Shown: positions 1-12,039 of the stretch, piece after piece
Layout of the letters: every line of letters starts with the position of its first letter
Numbering within the stretch: position 1 is the first letter of the stretch
NCBI GenBank assembly: GCA_028671895.1
Contig: JAPMAC010000207.1
Span: forward strand, 2,666,001 to 2,730,000
From: Oenanthe sinensis
Lineage: Eukaryota > Streptophyta > Magnoliopsida > Apiales > Apiaceae
Length of the DNA stretch: 64,000 nt
Reading direction: 5' to 3'
The notes under the pieces: generated by a model
Database searches by the model: none
What the model was told of the DNA's origin: nothing
What the model saw: only the letters and a program-made list of their open reading frames with translations
Program-made: the position numbers and the translations under genes

Positions 1-1841
1 AAGGCTTGGTCAGTTGACTGATCATTTGATCCAAAAACAGGCACAGGTTCGTCGTTGAAAAGTTGAACATTTAATTTATATGTTGTTATAGGAGGAAATA
101 TAATTAGGTTGTATCTGAAGTTGAAGATATCTAAATTTATAATTTGATAGAATGTAGTGTGGTTTGTGTCCGTACGTAATGCCTATCATGTTTCATAGAG
201 TTTTTTCTATGATTCTATTCATTTGCAATAACTGGTAAAACTTAGTAATGAATTACTGAAATGCCAAACTAAGTTAAATGAAAGAAAATTCTAGAATCTT
301 CTAGAGTTTGTCATGAGGTTCCAAGAGCACTTGTATTGATAAATCCATTTCTTTGTGCTTTTCCTGCTAACTTAGAGCTCGATTCGACCAAATAACAAAA
401 AAAACTAGGTTTATATTTGTGTTTTGGATTGGACGTTTGTAGCAATGGTTGCTCATCTCCTTCAACCTAGGAGACCAATGTGAAACTTTATAAGTTTGGT
501 AAAATATAAGATATGGACAAATAGTATGATTTACTATTTGCTTTGAACGGACAATTAGGTGAACCTATGATCTCTTTGCTAAAGGCAAAATCAAGCCATT
601 AAAATCGCCATTATGATTGAATAACATTATAATATGACTATAAAGAGTTCCATAACATTGACTTTGTTGGTTCCTTTGATGGTGATCCATAAATTTTGAT
701 CACCTTTTGACTTGGCACTCAATCACTTCCAAGTTCAAAAAAGGGCTATATGAATTGGAAGTGTTTGGAGAAGGCTAATTTATGTGAAGCTAAAATGAAA
801 AGGATGCGAAATAACCAGTTTATTGAAAAAAGTGTAAACCCCGTTAATGGGGATGAACACAGTGTCAAAATTGCAAGTGAAAGTGGGTCTATGCTTAGGA
901 GTGCAAGTTTTTGAAATTTGGAAAAACGACAAAAGTCTGGGCAAGAATCTAAAGATTAACAGAACCAGCAAATGACTGTAATTCTTTTTTAAACAAAATA
1001 TAACTATATAAGAGTATTTTTAAAATTTGTTTAAAAAACTAATGCTTAAAAAAATACAATATTCTGTTTTCCTTATTTATTTAGTTTACCACCAGTAATC
1101 TGTAAATATTCCTGTTTGAGGAACTGGTGATTTCTTTTGTGTAAAAAAAGTCAAATTGAATTCTTATGCGTGTATCAATTTCTGAAACTGGACCATTTTC
1201 GAAATTTTTATTGTTCTGTCAGGTTGAGGGGCTCTCTTCGGAGAAGGCTATGCTACAGTTCAGGATAGAGGTACATTTTTAATCTAAAAGCAGAAGTTCA
1301 ACTTTTGTAGATTTATTTAGTTGTGTATGTATGTGCCCCCCGTTTTAAAATGGTTAACCCCTTTGTATTCTACCTTTGCAATGCCTTGTCTATATCTGAA
1401 TGAGAAGAGTATCATGTAAATTTTTTATCACTCGCTTCAGTAAGCAGCTTCCAACTACATTTTTAGGCACTTTCAAGGATGCTCGAGGATAACAAGTCAA
1501 TGCTGGATTCATCTGGCTTACCCAGTACTTCATCAAGGAGTGATCTAGAATCGGGGCCATGGGATATATCTAATTCGAAACTGAGACCAATGTTTGAAAA
1601 CAGACTTAGATCTGGAAAAAGACATTTCAGTTCCTTGGTTTATCAGTTGGATCATATATTTTCTGCTGGTGCAATTTTTCTAAGAAGGAATTCTGCTGGA
1701 AAAGCTTGGGCTCTCGCGTACCTGGTATGTCTTCATATATGGGTCATGTATATTCTGATGTCACATTCTCCAGTTTCAGAGGAAGCAGGATCTGGTGCAG
1801 TCTTTTCTTTAGAGAACATCAACAACACTGGCGGGATATGA
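1..1841 (+). CDS. Golgin-84-like protein (golgin candidate 1/2 type), 3' end only
   Basis: Three exons are visible: 1-46 (the gene continues to the left), 1223-1270 and 1467-1841, ending in TGA at 1839-1841. The introns are GT-AG. Joined, they give the last 155 residues. These start with a coiled-coil tail (...QLTDHLIQKQAQ, then VEGLSSEKAMLQFRIE), pass through a serine-rich linker with SDLESGPWD, a basic stretch (RLRSGKRHF), and end in one C-terminal membrane segment (about ALAYLVCLHIWVMYILM) with a short polar tail. That layout, a long coiled coil anchored by a C-terminal membrane helix, is typical of golgin-84 relatives, which tether vesicles at the Golgi with the coiled coil in the cytosol. 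Plants have two such proteins, GC1 and GC2. From memory the tail fits this group closely; which of the two cannot be decided from this end alone. The first visible intron is 1176 bp. Confidence 0.85.
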
Positions 1842-2755
1842 CCTTATTGTCGTTTCACGAGAGTGCCATTGTTCTTAGTATTACAATTTTTTTATTTGCA
1901 TTATTAATGTACTGTCCTTGTCTTATTTCCTCCACACCTTTGTAGCCTTGGTGTAGTCTGGCCTATTTTTCCTCAGCAGATTTGGACAGTAAATATATAT
2001 TGTTCATGTATGAACTCAAAGGTAAAGCGTAAATGGATTTTGAAACTATGCTTTTAAATCCTGTATCCTGTAAAAAAAACAGAGTTACCTTTGAGACCGA
2101 TATTGTAATGTTTACGTGAATGTCACAGTATGGCACATTATTTGTCCATTTTGTTTGATCGTTTTTTTTCAAACTAGTAGTAGGTACCTTTTGTGTCAAC
2201 ATTGATCACCTTCGATACTGATTTTTTTTACAGTGACCTATTTGACAAATTCTTGTTTGATCATTAATCCATTGAAAAATTATGGAGAGATTTCATGAAC
2301 ATTTTAATTTTTTTTAAAGATTTTTGGATAATGCTCCAGATTTACTCCCAAATTGTACTCACTTTCAAATTTAATATAAATTGTTCCAGCAACTCGTATC
2401 AGATCTCATGTTGTGATGTTCACTCTCAACTGCTTACATAAATCCTGTGTGACTTGCTTCTCATCATCAACCCGATTCAAACACGTTCTTCTACCCATCT
2501 GTCTTTTCCAATGATCTTCTGAAAAAATGTTGAAAATTCGACGGTATACTTGCTCTAATACCCGAGCTTGATGCAGCTTCCTTGACATGGTGTTTATTGG
2601 CCATTGCAGAAAATAAAAAGTGCAAAACTACTCATTAAGAATGGTTAAAGATGTCAATGTATAGACTCAAAACAATAAACCCAGAACAAATTTTATTTCT
2701 TTCATCATTTTGAGCAAAACCTTTCCTGTGCTTTCTACATATGGTCTTGAAGAAC
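1842..2755. other. Intergenic, converging 3' ends
   Basis: This stretch lies between the stop of the golgin-like gene and the stop of the FKBP gene on the opposite strand, so it should hold both 3' UTRs. Short open frames here (for example 2406-2588 on the minus strand) have no recognisable content and no intron context. I see no repeat boundary or RNA gene. Confidence 0.5.
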
Positions 2756-4149
2756 TTATGCAGGTGCAATTGATACTTTGTCAACCTGTACAATATACTC
2801 TAGTGTTGCGAATGCAGGAATCTGCACACCGGAGTTCAAATCCGTACCATTTTCTCCAAATCCTAAGCTTGAAGGAACTATGACTCTCCTCTTTCCACCT
2901 GATTTCATCGTCCTCAAAACATATTCAATCCCTTCACACATTCCCCTGCTATAAGGCTTTGATCCCATGAAAATAGCTAGCGGTCTCTTGTCACCATCAA
3001 ATGTATCGACAAACGTTTTGTCACTGCCTTGGACACTTCCCTTGAGATCAATCACCACTAAATCTCCTGGCCTCGGGTAAGCACCACCACCCACCCTCAA
3101 GTCATAGTACCTGCATATCAGTGTAGATGTGTTTGAGATACCTCATGGTAGCATACATAAGTGAGTACTTGTAACTTGATTTGAGAATATGATCACTTTG
3201 AATATCAATACTTGATTATGATAGTACTGGTGTCAATGTCAATAAGCAATCAACTTAGCAACATAAGAATTATGTAAAATGAACTCAACAATTACAATGA
3301 TTCCCAATCTTTCATATATACTTCATCCGGTTTACCATAAGATTATGTTTGATCGCAAATATTATAATTGACAATCTAAAATTTGCAATCATTTTGTCTT
3401 GAGGCTTTCGAAAATGTTTGTTGGAATATTTTTGGTCATTTTCGAGCTCATTTTTTAGAGAACTATTTATGACATCGTCCTTCTATGTATCACCCTTACC
3501 AACAGGCTATCCCATTACGCTCTCCCTATGTATTATCAGTCCCATGGATATCAATAATAATTTAGAATGGATTAATGAAGCTAATATTCCGGGGATATTA
3601 CACAAAATGGCCTATATGCATCATTCAACTATATTCAAATCAGATTGTACCTTATGCCATTAGGTAGCACCACTTCTTCTTCCTTCTCAACATCCCTACA
3701 CAAAGTACTAAAATCAGAACAGGCTAACATTTTATTCAAATTCATAAATGCCGAAACTCAAACTTTGATTACTTTGTATTTGCTTCTTGCTGAGATACTT
3801 CAAGGCGGGTTTTGATTTGTTCAGAAAGGACACCAACAGCTAGAAAACCTGCCCATGCAAGGCCAGCACCAAGCCCGAATCTTCTAGTCAATGACGAGGC
3901 TATCCAGTCTGTCGAATCAGCTTTGGTCGAAACAGCAGTTTTTTGTTTCTTCTCAGGCAAGGAGGTAGGTGATGTTGGCTCTGAGGATGTTGCACTTAGT
4001 GATTGAGCTGGAGGCGGTGGCAACGGGGATTGAGAAGGCAGATTTGGTGGTGGTTGTTGAGGAGGAGGAGTTTGTGAAGATGATAGAAAATGCTGAGTCC
4101 TTGTAACAGGATATGAAACAAATGGAGGAGAACCAAAGAAAGTTGCCAT
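2756..4149 (-). CDS. Chloroplast FKBP-type peptidyl-prolyl isomerase, FKBP17-2-like
   Basis: Three exons on the minus strand: 4149-3773, 3695-3651 and 3110-2756. The introns are 77 bp and 540 bp, both GT-AG. The frame is kept across both (377+45+355 = 777 nt), giving 258 residues and a TAA stop at 2758-2756. The start at 4149 is the first ATG and is followed by a serine/proline-rich leader (about residues 1-75) typical of a transit peptide. DWIASSLTRRFG and a glycine-rich hydrophobic segment follow (about 91-108), then the FKBP fold (about 140-250) ending VDKVSIAPA. From memory the order and the C-terminus match plant FKBP17-2 (Arabidopsis At1g18170). These are plastid proteins; a thylakoid-lumen location is plausible but not shown here. 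The usual active-site Trp and Tyr of FKBP12 are not seen in the aligned segments (GMCEGIEYVL, VPSSLGFG), so isomerase activity may be weak or absent. Confidence 0.9.
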
Positions 4150-4737
4150 GTTTTTTTGTTATGGATTTAGAACTAGTAATTAATAAAGTTGAGAAATGAG
4201 AAAACACTGGCTTAAGTAGGGAACAATTCGTCAATTCCTGCCTTATCTTCTCCATTTGTGATCAGTTTTAAAAGGTCAAAATAGTCAAAGATAGCGCTAT
4301 CAAACGGATAATTCGGATATGGATTTGTCTATATCTGTATCCGTATCCGAAAATCTGTATCCGTATCCGAAAATTTTTAAAGGTTAATATCCGAATCCGG
4401 ATCTGACGGATACTATCCGGATCCGGATTCGATTTTTAATAAGTTTTTTAAATTTATATTAAAAATTCAAAAAAATATTAAAAAATTAATTTAATTTTTT
4501 TAAATTGAGTTAAGAGTTAAAGGGATTTAAGCCTATTTTATTTTTTTTAAAAATTATTTTTTATTTATATTTTCAATATAATTTTATTATCTTAATAATA
4601 TTAAACTCAAATGATATTTTTATATATGTCTATAATATTTTTACAATTATATAAAATTTGTATAAATATATTATTTAATGAATATATATACACACACACT
4701 ACAAAAATAACAGAATACATTTTAAATTGTATATATA

Positions 4738-5130
4738 TGGGTGAGTAACGGTTGGTTCGATCGGTTTTTAACGGCCAAACCAAACCAGACCACTAATAAC
4801 GGTTTTTTCGACCAGACCGTTTGGATATTGGACCAGATCGAACCAAACCGCAATTAAACGGTCCGATTCGGTCAGTTGTGGTTTTAAACCAAACTATTTA
4901 ATATGATAATTTTAGGCATAAAAATACTCTTCTTGAATCATATCTAGCGTCCCAATACTATCAAAAAGTATGTTGATTTTAGTACATACGTTACTAGTTT
5001 ATTAGTTTTACTACATTACGAAAATACTAATATTTGCCAAAATGACCATATTAGTATTATGCAAAACAAAAAAAATGCATTCCAAGAAGAGACTAACAAT
5101 CTTAATTCTAGAAAAAATATTATGCAAGAC

Positions 5131-5186
<56 letters not shown>

Positions 5187-5420
5187 AACAAATATAGGTA
5201 AATGCAAAACAAATTTATATTATATTATATTATATATATAATATATATATTTGTAGCGGTCCGGTTCGGTCTTAATGGTCGGTTTAGAAATGAAAACCAG
5301 ACCGGACCGGAAAATAACGGTTTATATTTAAATCAAACCAAATCGCTTAAAAAATCGTAAAAAATGGTTTGGTCGGTTCGGTCCGGTCTGGTCGGTTTGG
5401 TTATTTTTTGCTCAGCCCTA
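4738..5420. mobile_element. hAT-like non-autonomous element with AACGGTT/CCGGTC words (inner)
   Basis: This lies inside the outer element. The left end is TGGGTGAGTAACGG and the reverse complement of the right end is TAGGGCTGAGCAAAA, an imperfect terminal inverted repeat. Both ends are flanked by TATATATA (about 4730-4737 and 5421-5428), which fits an 8-bp hAT duplication but is weak because the surroundings are TA-rich. Subterminal regions (4739-4900 and 5250-5415) repeat ACGGTT, CGGTCC and GACCGG words on both strands. The roughly 680-bp element has no open frame of note and carries a TA microsatellite in its centre. Confidence 0.6.
5136..5184. repeat. (TA)n microsatellite
   Basis: About 24 uninterrupted TA units lie in the middle of the inner hAT-like element. 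A short reading frame across it (5059-5241) is an artefact of the repeat. Confidence 0.95.
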
Positions 5421-5890
5421 TATATATATATATGTGATATGATTTAAATTACATAAAATACTATAGCAATATAAATTGATATACATTGAATATAGATTTT
5501 AAAGTATAACCATGTATAATGTATATATTAATTTATTAAATTAAAATAGACATTAGAGTTGAGCTAATTAAAAAATATAATTGAATCAAATTAAATGGGC
5601 TTATAACTATAAGTGTATGTATAAAAATATATGAATGGGCTTATAACTATAAATGGGTTTAAAAATATATAATTATATATTATATATATTAAAAAAAATT
5701 ATATATATTATATATAATTAATTTCGGATACGGATGTGCCTATATCCATATCCGTATCCGGAATCTTCGGATTCGGATACAGATAATATCTGGTTTCTTC
5801 CGGATATGGATAATATCTGGAGTTTTTTCGGATACGAATACAGATATTTCGGACGAATATTGAATTTTTCGGATTTTTTGACAGCCTGAT

Positions 5891-7229
5891 TAAAGGGCAA
5901 GACAGTAAGGAACCGAGGTGGTATAATTCTCACCTCAGTGAGAATCGAACCTAAACTGGGATGACTGAGGCCGGTACATAAACAAATTTTCTTAAAATAT
6001 ATAGATTCAAATTTTAATCTATAAAATATTCACGTTGTATAATATTATTCAATAAAATAGAGTTAATAAAGTTTAATCTATTTAATAATAATAATTAAAT
6101 TTTAAATTAGAAATAGAGTTACAATATCATAATTTGTTAGGTAATTAATGTACCTGCTAGATTAAGTATTTAAAAAAGATAATCACATCTCAAAATGAGG
6201 GAGTGATAGAATGGAGTATGATTAAATTTTAATTTGTAATTAGATTATAGTTATTGAAAAATTACCCATGTGTGTCAAAAAATATGATCATTTTAAAATT
6301 TTTTACCACTCAACATGTTTTACGAATCTACTGTCATAATTGATTTTGCTTTGTAATAATTTTATCCATTTGTTTTTGGGAAGTAATTAACCATAGTGAT
6401 TTTCTTTGGTTAGATATACACTGTTTATAATTATAAAATTTTAAAAGTATTAATCAGATAAGATTTTATAATATTATTGTCGAGGCTTATTATCTTTTGT
6501 CATTTGTTATTTTTTTAGGTGCACTATCAATTTTAGGATAAGAAATAGATTCGGCAAAAATATGGATGTGGACATGAATTGTGTCGAGCAATCTTAATAT
6601 TGATGTGGACATGAATTCTAGCACAAATCTCAATTCTATTCCACATTATAACTATTATTTTATGGGTGTTCTACTCTTTTTATACATTAAAATTTTATTA
6701 TCTAAAGACTCTAAACTTTCGGGAAAATTCTTCAAGTATGTGATAAACTTTTTGAACCAAAAAAACTCTTTTGACTGAATATTGTATTTCAATACAATTC
6801 AATAAAGAAAAAGTTAGTGTTATGCACAAAAAATTAGGGTGTATTAATGCTAGAGTTAAAGGTCTTCGAAGCTTTAATGTTGCTCTCGAGTGTCTTGAGT
6901 TAATTGATACTCACAAGATGCATATGTATCTTTACTATCGTAAAGAATTAAGAAAGCTTAGTTCTAAAAAAAATGAGTTAGACCCTTTATATATACATTG
7001 AGAGTTTAAGAATTAGAGTAGATTTAAGAAACTTGGTTGACATGCCAACTCCTTGGTGAGTTTGTAAAGATTTTATTGTAGAATATTACTTTTTTATGGG
7101 AATAAATGTCTTGTAGGCTGCTCCTTGTGGTAGTTACATTTTATTTGGACATATTTATTAGGCTGATTAATAGCCCTTTTAACCGACCGGTAAAACAATT
7201 GGTACTTAATCGGGTACGAGTTTATAAAC
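5891..7229. other. AT-rich intergenic DNA, no gene recognised
   Basis: Open frames at 6581-6778 and 6771-7001 (+) have no recognisable domain and no splice context. At 5920-5960 the minus strand has a B-box-like GGTTCGATTCTC. Otherwise I see only AT-rich sequence. Confidence 0.4.
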
Positions 7230-7350
7230 GTGAATTCTAACCGTTACAGGGTCTATAAACTCCTGTCGGAGTCTATAAAGACTTGTACTATCAGAAACTA
7301 TAGTAGAGTGTGTACTCAGAGTCTATAGAACCTTTAGAGTATAGACTTAA
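7230..7350. repeat. Cluster of GTCTATAAA/GTCTATAGA words
   Basis: Within about 110 bp the word AGTCTATA occurs as GGGTCTATAAAC, GAGTCTATAAAG and GAGTCTATAGAA, and on the other strand near 7293 and 7337. It lies just downstream (minus-strand sense) of the Copia pol remnant. Element A has its own internal word array at the corresponding place. Confidence 0.4.
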
Positions 7351-7484
7351 ACTTTGTCAAGGTATAATATTTAAAGGAGAATATTCAATGAAGACATATA
7401 GTTTGTAACAAAGTCAAAAACTATATACTAAATACATATACCTTGCTGATGTGGTTGTTAATGTAGTTACATATTTAACATACC

Positions 7485-8165
7485 TAACTCACTATCAATT
7501 TAAGACAAGTAGCTTCATCAAGTGATTTTGTTAATATGTCAGTAATCTATTTGTCAGTTGGAAAAAAATGAAATTCTATAGTACCATTTTCAACATTTTT
7601 TCTAATAAAATGATGCCTAACGTCAATGTGCTTAGTCTAAAATGTTGAACTGGATTTTTTGCAATTTTGATTACACTAGTATTGTTAATACATAGGAATG
7701 TTAGTTAAATTCAGTCCATAATCAAATAATTGATTTCTCATCCATAGAATGTCAGCACAACTTCCAGCTCCAATGTATTAAGCCTCTATAGTAGAAGTTG
7801 ATACATTTTGTTGTTTCTTGTTAAACCAAGAAATCATTATGTTTCCTATAAATTGGCATTGACCTGTAGTGTTTTTCCCGTCTACTTTACACCCTGCATA
7901 ATCAAAGTCCGACTAGCTAATTAGTGAAAAATTAGAGTCTCTAGGATAACACAAACCTAGCCTTGGAGCTCTTTTGAGATATCTAAAAATTCTTTTCATA
8001 GCAATTAAATGAGATTCCCTTAGATCAACCTAGAATTTTGCACACAGGCATGCTGAAAATATTATATATGGTCTACCAACAGTTAAATATAACAATGAGC
8101 CAGTTAGCAAAAATAATAATAATAATGAGCCAATCATGTCTCTATAGCTAAAGTTATCAACTTTC
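7485..8165 (-). pseudogene. Copia pol remnant: end of reverse transcriptase and RNase H
   Basis: Read on the minus strand, this region follows the end of Copia pol, with stops and frame changes throughout. It covers the IGSLLYL-type region near 8150, the RNase H start, a TST.EA-like step and the C-terminal segment near 7500. It matches, base for base in many places, the intact-frame copy in element A (about 18850-19530). To its right the sequence switches abruptly at about 8165 to the end of an ORF3 remnant. That order is impossible within one element, so 8165 is a rearrangement or deletion junction. Confidence 0.7.
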
Positions 8166-11100
8166 TTTCCTCAAAGTTTAGAGATGTTTTCTTGGAAAAT
8201 ATGAATACAATGATTCTTTTTGGGAATCCCTGGACTCGTTCTGTGTCATTTACTGTCCCTAGTATCTCTATTTCCTTTAGAGCTCGAATGATGTCATCTA
8301 AGGCATACTTGTCATCCTTGCAAGTTGATCTTTTTACCATTAACAAAGCTCTCTTGATTTCCTTAGAATTGTTTTCTGCGAAATTTTTTACTTCTATATT
8401 TCCTTGACCTCCTTTCCTCTTTTTGAAACTGAACAACATCTTTCCTTTTTCATGTTTGATACAGGGTTTCAAGTCCTTAACCACTTCAACGCCTTATGTA
8501 CCATCTGCTTTTCTCACATACACTGGCTTCAGATAGATTGATCTTGCTGCATTCTTGATATAGGTCTTTGATATACCTGTTGCTCAATTTAATCTGAAAG
8601 CATATATCATCTCAGCTGCCACTAGATCTTGATAAATTCTGTTTTCTTTGCATCTGAGTTGTGCCTCTACATGCTTCATGAATTCCAAGTGGCTTCGGTC
8701 TAAGCATTCATCTGACAATGTCATATTGTGAAGAGTTGATGGTTTGTAATATTTTACCACTAGAGGGTCTTCGAATGCTTCAACACCAATGTCTCTGATT
8801 TTCTCTTCAATGGAGCTTCTCATCAATTCATTCACCTTATAACCCCCTTTTATAACTTTCATCATAAGCACAAATAACTCCACTATGTTCATCTTTTAGA
8901 AGCTTTTAGATTATAGCACCTTCGAGCAAAGTGTGGTGAAATTGATATACATCATCCACACAATTTTCTGAGCACCTACCGAGACATTTGTCACTTCATC
9001 ATTGAACTTTTCATAGAATATATGAATGTTTGGATATTGTTGTCTCAACTCTCTGATTTGGTCAAGGACATGACGATCTTGATTTTTGTCCAAGCTTAGC
9101 TCCTTTTTCTTAAACAAAGATCTAGCTTCCTCCCATTCCGGTCCTTCTTTCAACAAGATGTCTTTCTCTCTTTCCTTTCTTCCTTTTTCTCTACTAACTC
9201 TTAGCAACTTTCTTTTCAGAAAATCTTGAGCTTCTTTTAAATTGTTCGTTATGATCTCATCGATACCATTGAATGGGCAATCATTATGAAATACAAATTC
9301 ATCAGCAAATTCATCTTCCTCATGAACCCCCTCAACTTCAGCTTCAACCTCCTTGATATTAGGAACATAAGGTTCATCTATTTCTCCTTCCTCTAAAACT
9401 CTAGTTTCAGGCCTGTAGAAGAAATAAGACTCCCCTTGAGTTGTATATTTCAGTATCATGTCATCCACAACCACTTTTTCTTGTTCTGCTCTCCCCCCCT
9501 CAGTTGGGTTATCCTTCTGAGCAGTGGTTGACTGAAGTACTTGAGATGTAGATTCCTTTTGAGACAACATCTGCTAGATTAGATCTTTCGTTTCTCGAAT
9601 CTCATTCTATTGGTGAGTTTGCACTTCTAAGTTTTTATTAGTAGAATGTTTCATATCAGTAACCCGGGCCTCTAGATTTAGAATCCTTTAGCTATGTGCA
9701 TGTGTGTGCTGAAAGTGTGGGGTGTCTATTGGGTTACTAAGTGTCTCACGACATTCTGAACTATTTGGTCTTGGCCCTCAATACTCACATTCGGCTGATT
9801 GGGTTCGGGCACATAATGATCACTCAGGCTCACTGTGATTGTTTTGCTCCTCTCAGGTTGAGCTTCTAGTTGAACAATAACATATAGAGAATTCTTTTCA
9901 CCTGATTCTTCAGGAATACCTGAATCAGCACCAAGTGGAGAATTACCTTGAGGAGGATTTTTTGATCTTTCGTGTGAAGGCACTATCTCATAACCAGACT
10001 TAGTAGCAGGAATTACATCACTGTCTAGTGGAGCCATATCTCTTTGAGATAGGTCATCCCGAGGAATTGTATTTCCATGGGATCCCCGCCTCGCTTTATC
10101 AAGGGGTTGCCTCTCCTCTTGACCATAATTGGTAGGGAGACTTTCATTTATAGGAACTGGATTTTTTTTCTCTAGGAGGGTCACCACATTTGATTTTGTA
10201 ATGAATGGCTTGATAGAATCAGTAGTGCCCTCAATAGCCTGTGAAGGCATGACCTGTACCGGACCAACCGATGCAGGTTCTGCTACTGAAGCAGCTAATT
10301 CTATCAATTCTTCTCCTAAAATAGAATCTTACAAAACAGTATCAGTATCATCATTTAATTTTTTCATGATGTGAAGGTCTGAAAGAATTGGTGAAGTGGG
10401 TTCTCGGCTAACAGTTGCCTCATGTTCAATAGAAATCATTATCCATTTAGAAGGAGGTAGAGTTGCTTGGGTTTCAACAATTAAATCATCCTTATTTGGT
10501 GCATTAGAGGCATTGACTCCTTCAATCTCAATGGTTTATTTTCTTTTAAGTTGAAGGGGAGGTAAGGATTGTGTTTGTTGTTCTAAGGTAGTGGTAGGAA
10601 CTAGTTGGTGGCCAGATTCCTTGCCTGATCATAAAGCCACTGAGGGGCTTAGTAGTGTGTGATGCCACATGAGGCTCAAAAGAGTCCAAAAGTAATATTA
10701 ATTATGCACTTAGGAATTCAAAAAAGTCAAAGTTTAGTATGTTACCCTCATCAGCACTTAGAGATTCATGGACACATATCTGTTCAGCCTCTTCATCTTG
10801 ATACATCATTTCATCCAATTGATTTGTTTTTTCATTTTCATGATTTGTTTCTTGTTCAGCTTTAGCTTGATGTACCTCTTGATCATTAACTTGATCTTCT
10901 TTTTCAACATTATGTTTTCCCTCTCCTTGATTTTCTTCTGCACTATATTTTCCTGTTCATTCTTCATATCTACAATAGGTTGATCAGTAGCATTGAAAAA
11001 CTCTCAAATATGATTAGTGATAGGTGTAGGACGGACATGGTTTTCATAAGCATTACTATTAAGAAGTAGTATGGCTGGCCTAATTTGTAGAATTGGGGCC

Positions 11101-11640
11101 TCTTTCATTCTGCTTCCTTGATAGATGGCAAGTTGAGCAGCAGTCATTCGGATTTGAAGTACCGTCTGTAGAAATCTGGGATAGAAACAATGGTATTCCC
11201 TTTCTGATTTCTGATTCTTCTGTATCTCCTTCATGATCAGTCTTCTAAATTTGATTCTTAAGTTGTTTACAACTGCAAAACCTATGGTTTGAGTGTGCTT
11301 TGTGATTCCATGAAAACCAGCAACTTTGGAAGCGAAGCAATGAGAGATAATAGTGAAGAACATGTTCCACTCCATGGCCAAATGCTTTAGATATATCTTT
11401 TTAGGTAGAATATCTTGCCCTTCTATAGTGCACTAAATCATTAAGAAAAATTCATTCAGTTCTTGTTCTGTGGGGTAGTCAATAAAATCTGTTGTTGGAA
11501 GATGAAGTGTCGTATTCAGGTCAGTTTTAGTGATTGTTATATTTTTGCTACGAAGTTTGAACCTGAATCCTAACACATCTCCTTGATTGGTATTTGTAGC
11601 AGTGTTGAATACCTATAAAGGGAGATTATGGGTTAGAGCA
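8166..11640 (-). pseudogene. Remnant of a retrotransposon third ORF (ORF3, env-like position)
   Basis: A chain of minus-strand frames (11381-11004, 10307-9726, 9570-8911, 8892-8584, 8484-8134) is separated by stops. The N-terminal part, about 11640-11000, matches the start of ORF3 in element A. Shared features include a DL/DV-N..L.LPT step and a segment with a basic-hydrophobic run ending in a FYPRFLQ- or FFPRFIQ-like motif. The middle (10307-9600) is low-complexity, rich in S, P, E and T. The part after it has an acidic stretch and a charged, probably coiled-coil region (about 9250-9030). The segment 9900-10060 matches the ORF3 remnant of element B at 29100-29270. The function of this ORF is not known to me; in Sireviruses this position holds an env-like reading frame, but I see no clear membrane segment. 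Confidence 0.6.
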
Positions 11641-11664
11641 TAATGACATAAAGACCTTTCATTT

Positions 11665-12039
11665 AAAATCTTGGGATAAATCAATTTGGTTCAAGAAAAT
11701 TAATAAAAAAAATAAACGAGACAAGATTCGGGGAATATATCATTTATATATAAACCCTGAGGTCGTTATACCAAGTTAAAAATATAATTGGTTCCTAGAG
11801 AACAAAATCAGTTCTTCGCTACTAACACAAAAATATAAAGCTCAGTACCTATACAAATATATCTAAATCAATACAAGGAAAAACTGAGTTTGTGGAGAGT
11901 AATATTTATGAGCCCTGCGCATTTTCTATTAAAGAACCGGGTCCTAATATCTAACAAGAAGCAAGGTATGGATGTATATAGATTATTTCTCTTTCTCCTG
12001 CCATGTTTGATGCTCTCTATATTTTTATGTTGAAGAAGA
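11665..12039 (-). repeat. Element C, left LTR, first surviving piece
   Basis: This segment aligns with 48905-49264 of the right LTR of element C (shared landmarks: ATTCGGGGAATATATC and CAGTTCTTCGCTAC). Roughly the first 160-180 bp of the LTR are missing at the left. The piece ends at the GAAGA target duplication (12035-12039) where element A inserted. Confidence 0.75.

Larger units (their letters stand above)
4300..5890. mobile_element. hAT-like non-autonomous element with subterminal ATCCGA words (outer)
   Basis: Both ends are packed with variants of TATCCG and CGGATA: about 4311-4430 on the left and 5725-5870 on the right. The outermost bases form an imperfect inverted pair: GCTATCAAACGG near 4300, and the reverse complement of the right end, GGCTGTCAAAAAATCC, near 5890. 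Dense short repeats inside short terminal inverted repeats are a known property of plant hAT elements, where the transposase binds subterminal words. There is no coding capacity. The middle is very AT-rich and interrupted by a second element. I could not find a convincing 8-bp target duplication, so the ends are approximate. Confidence 0.55.

Noticed and set aside
780..971. Minus-strand open frame of 63 codons
   Set aside because: It lies inside an intron of the golgin-like gene and has no recognisable content.
2406..2588. Minus-strand open frame of 60 codons
   Set aside because: No domain, no splice context, and it sits between two converging 3' ends.
6581..7001. Two overlapping plus-strand frames (65 and 76 codons)
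   Set aside because: AT-rich random-looking proteins without similarity that I recognise; no promoter or intron support.
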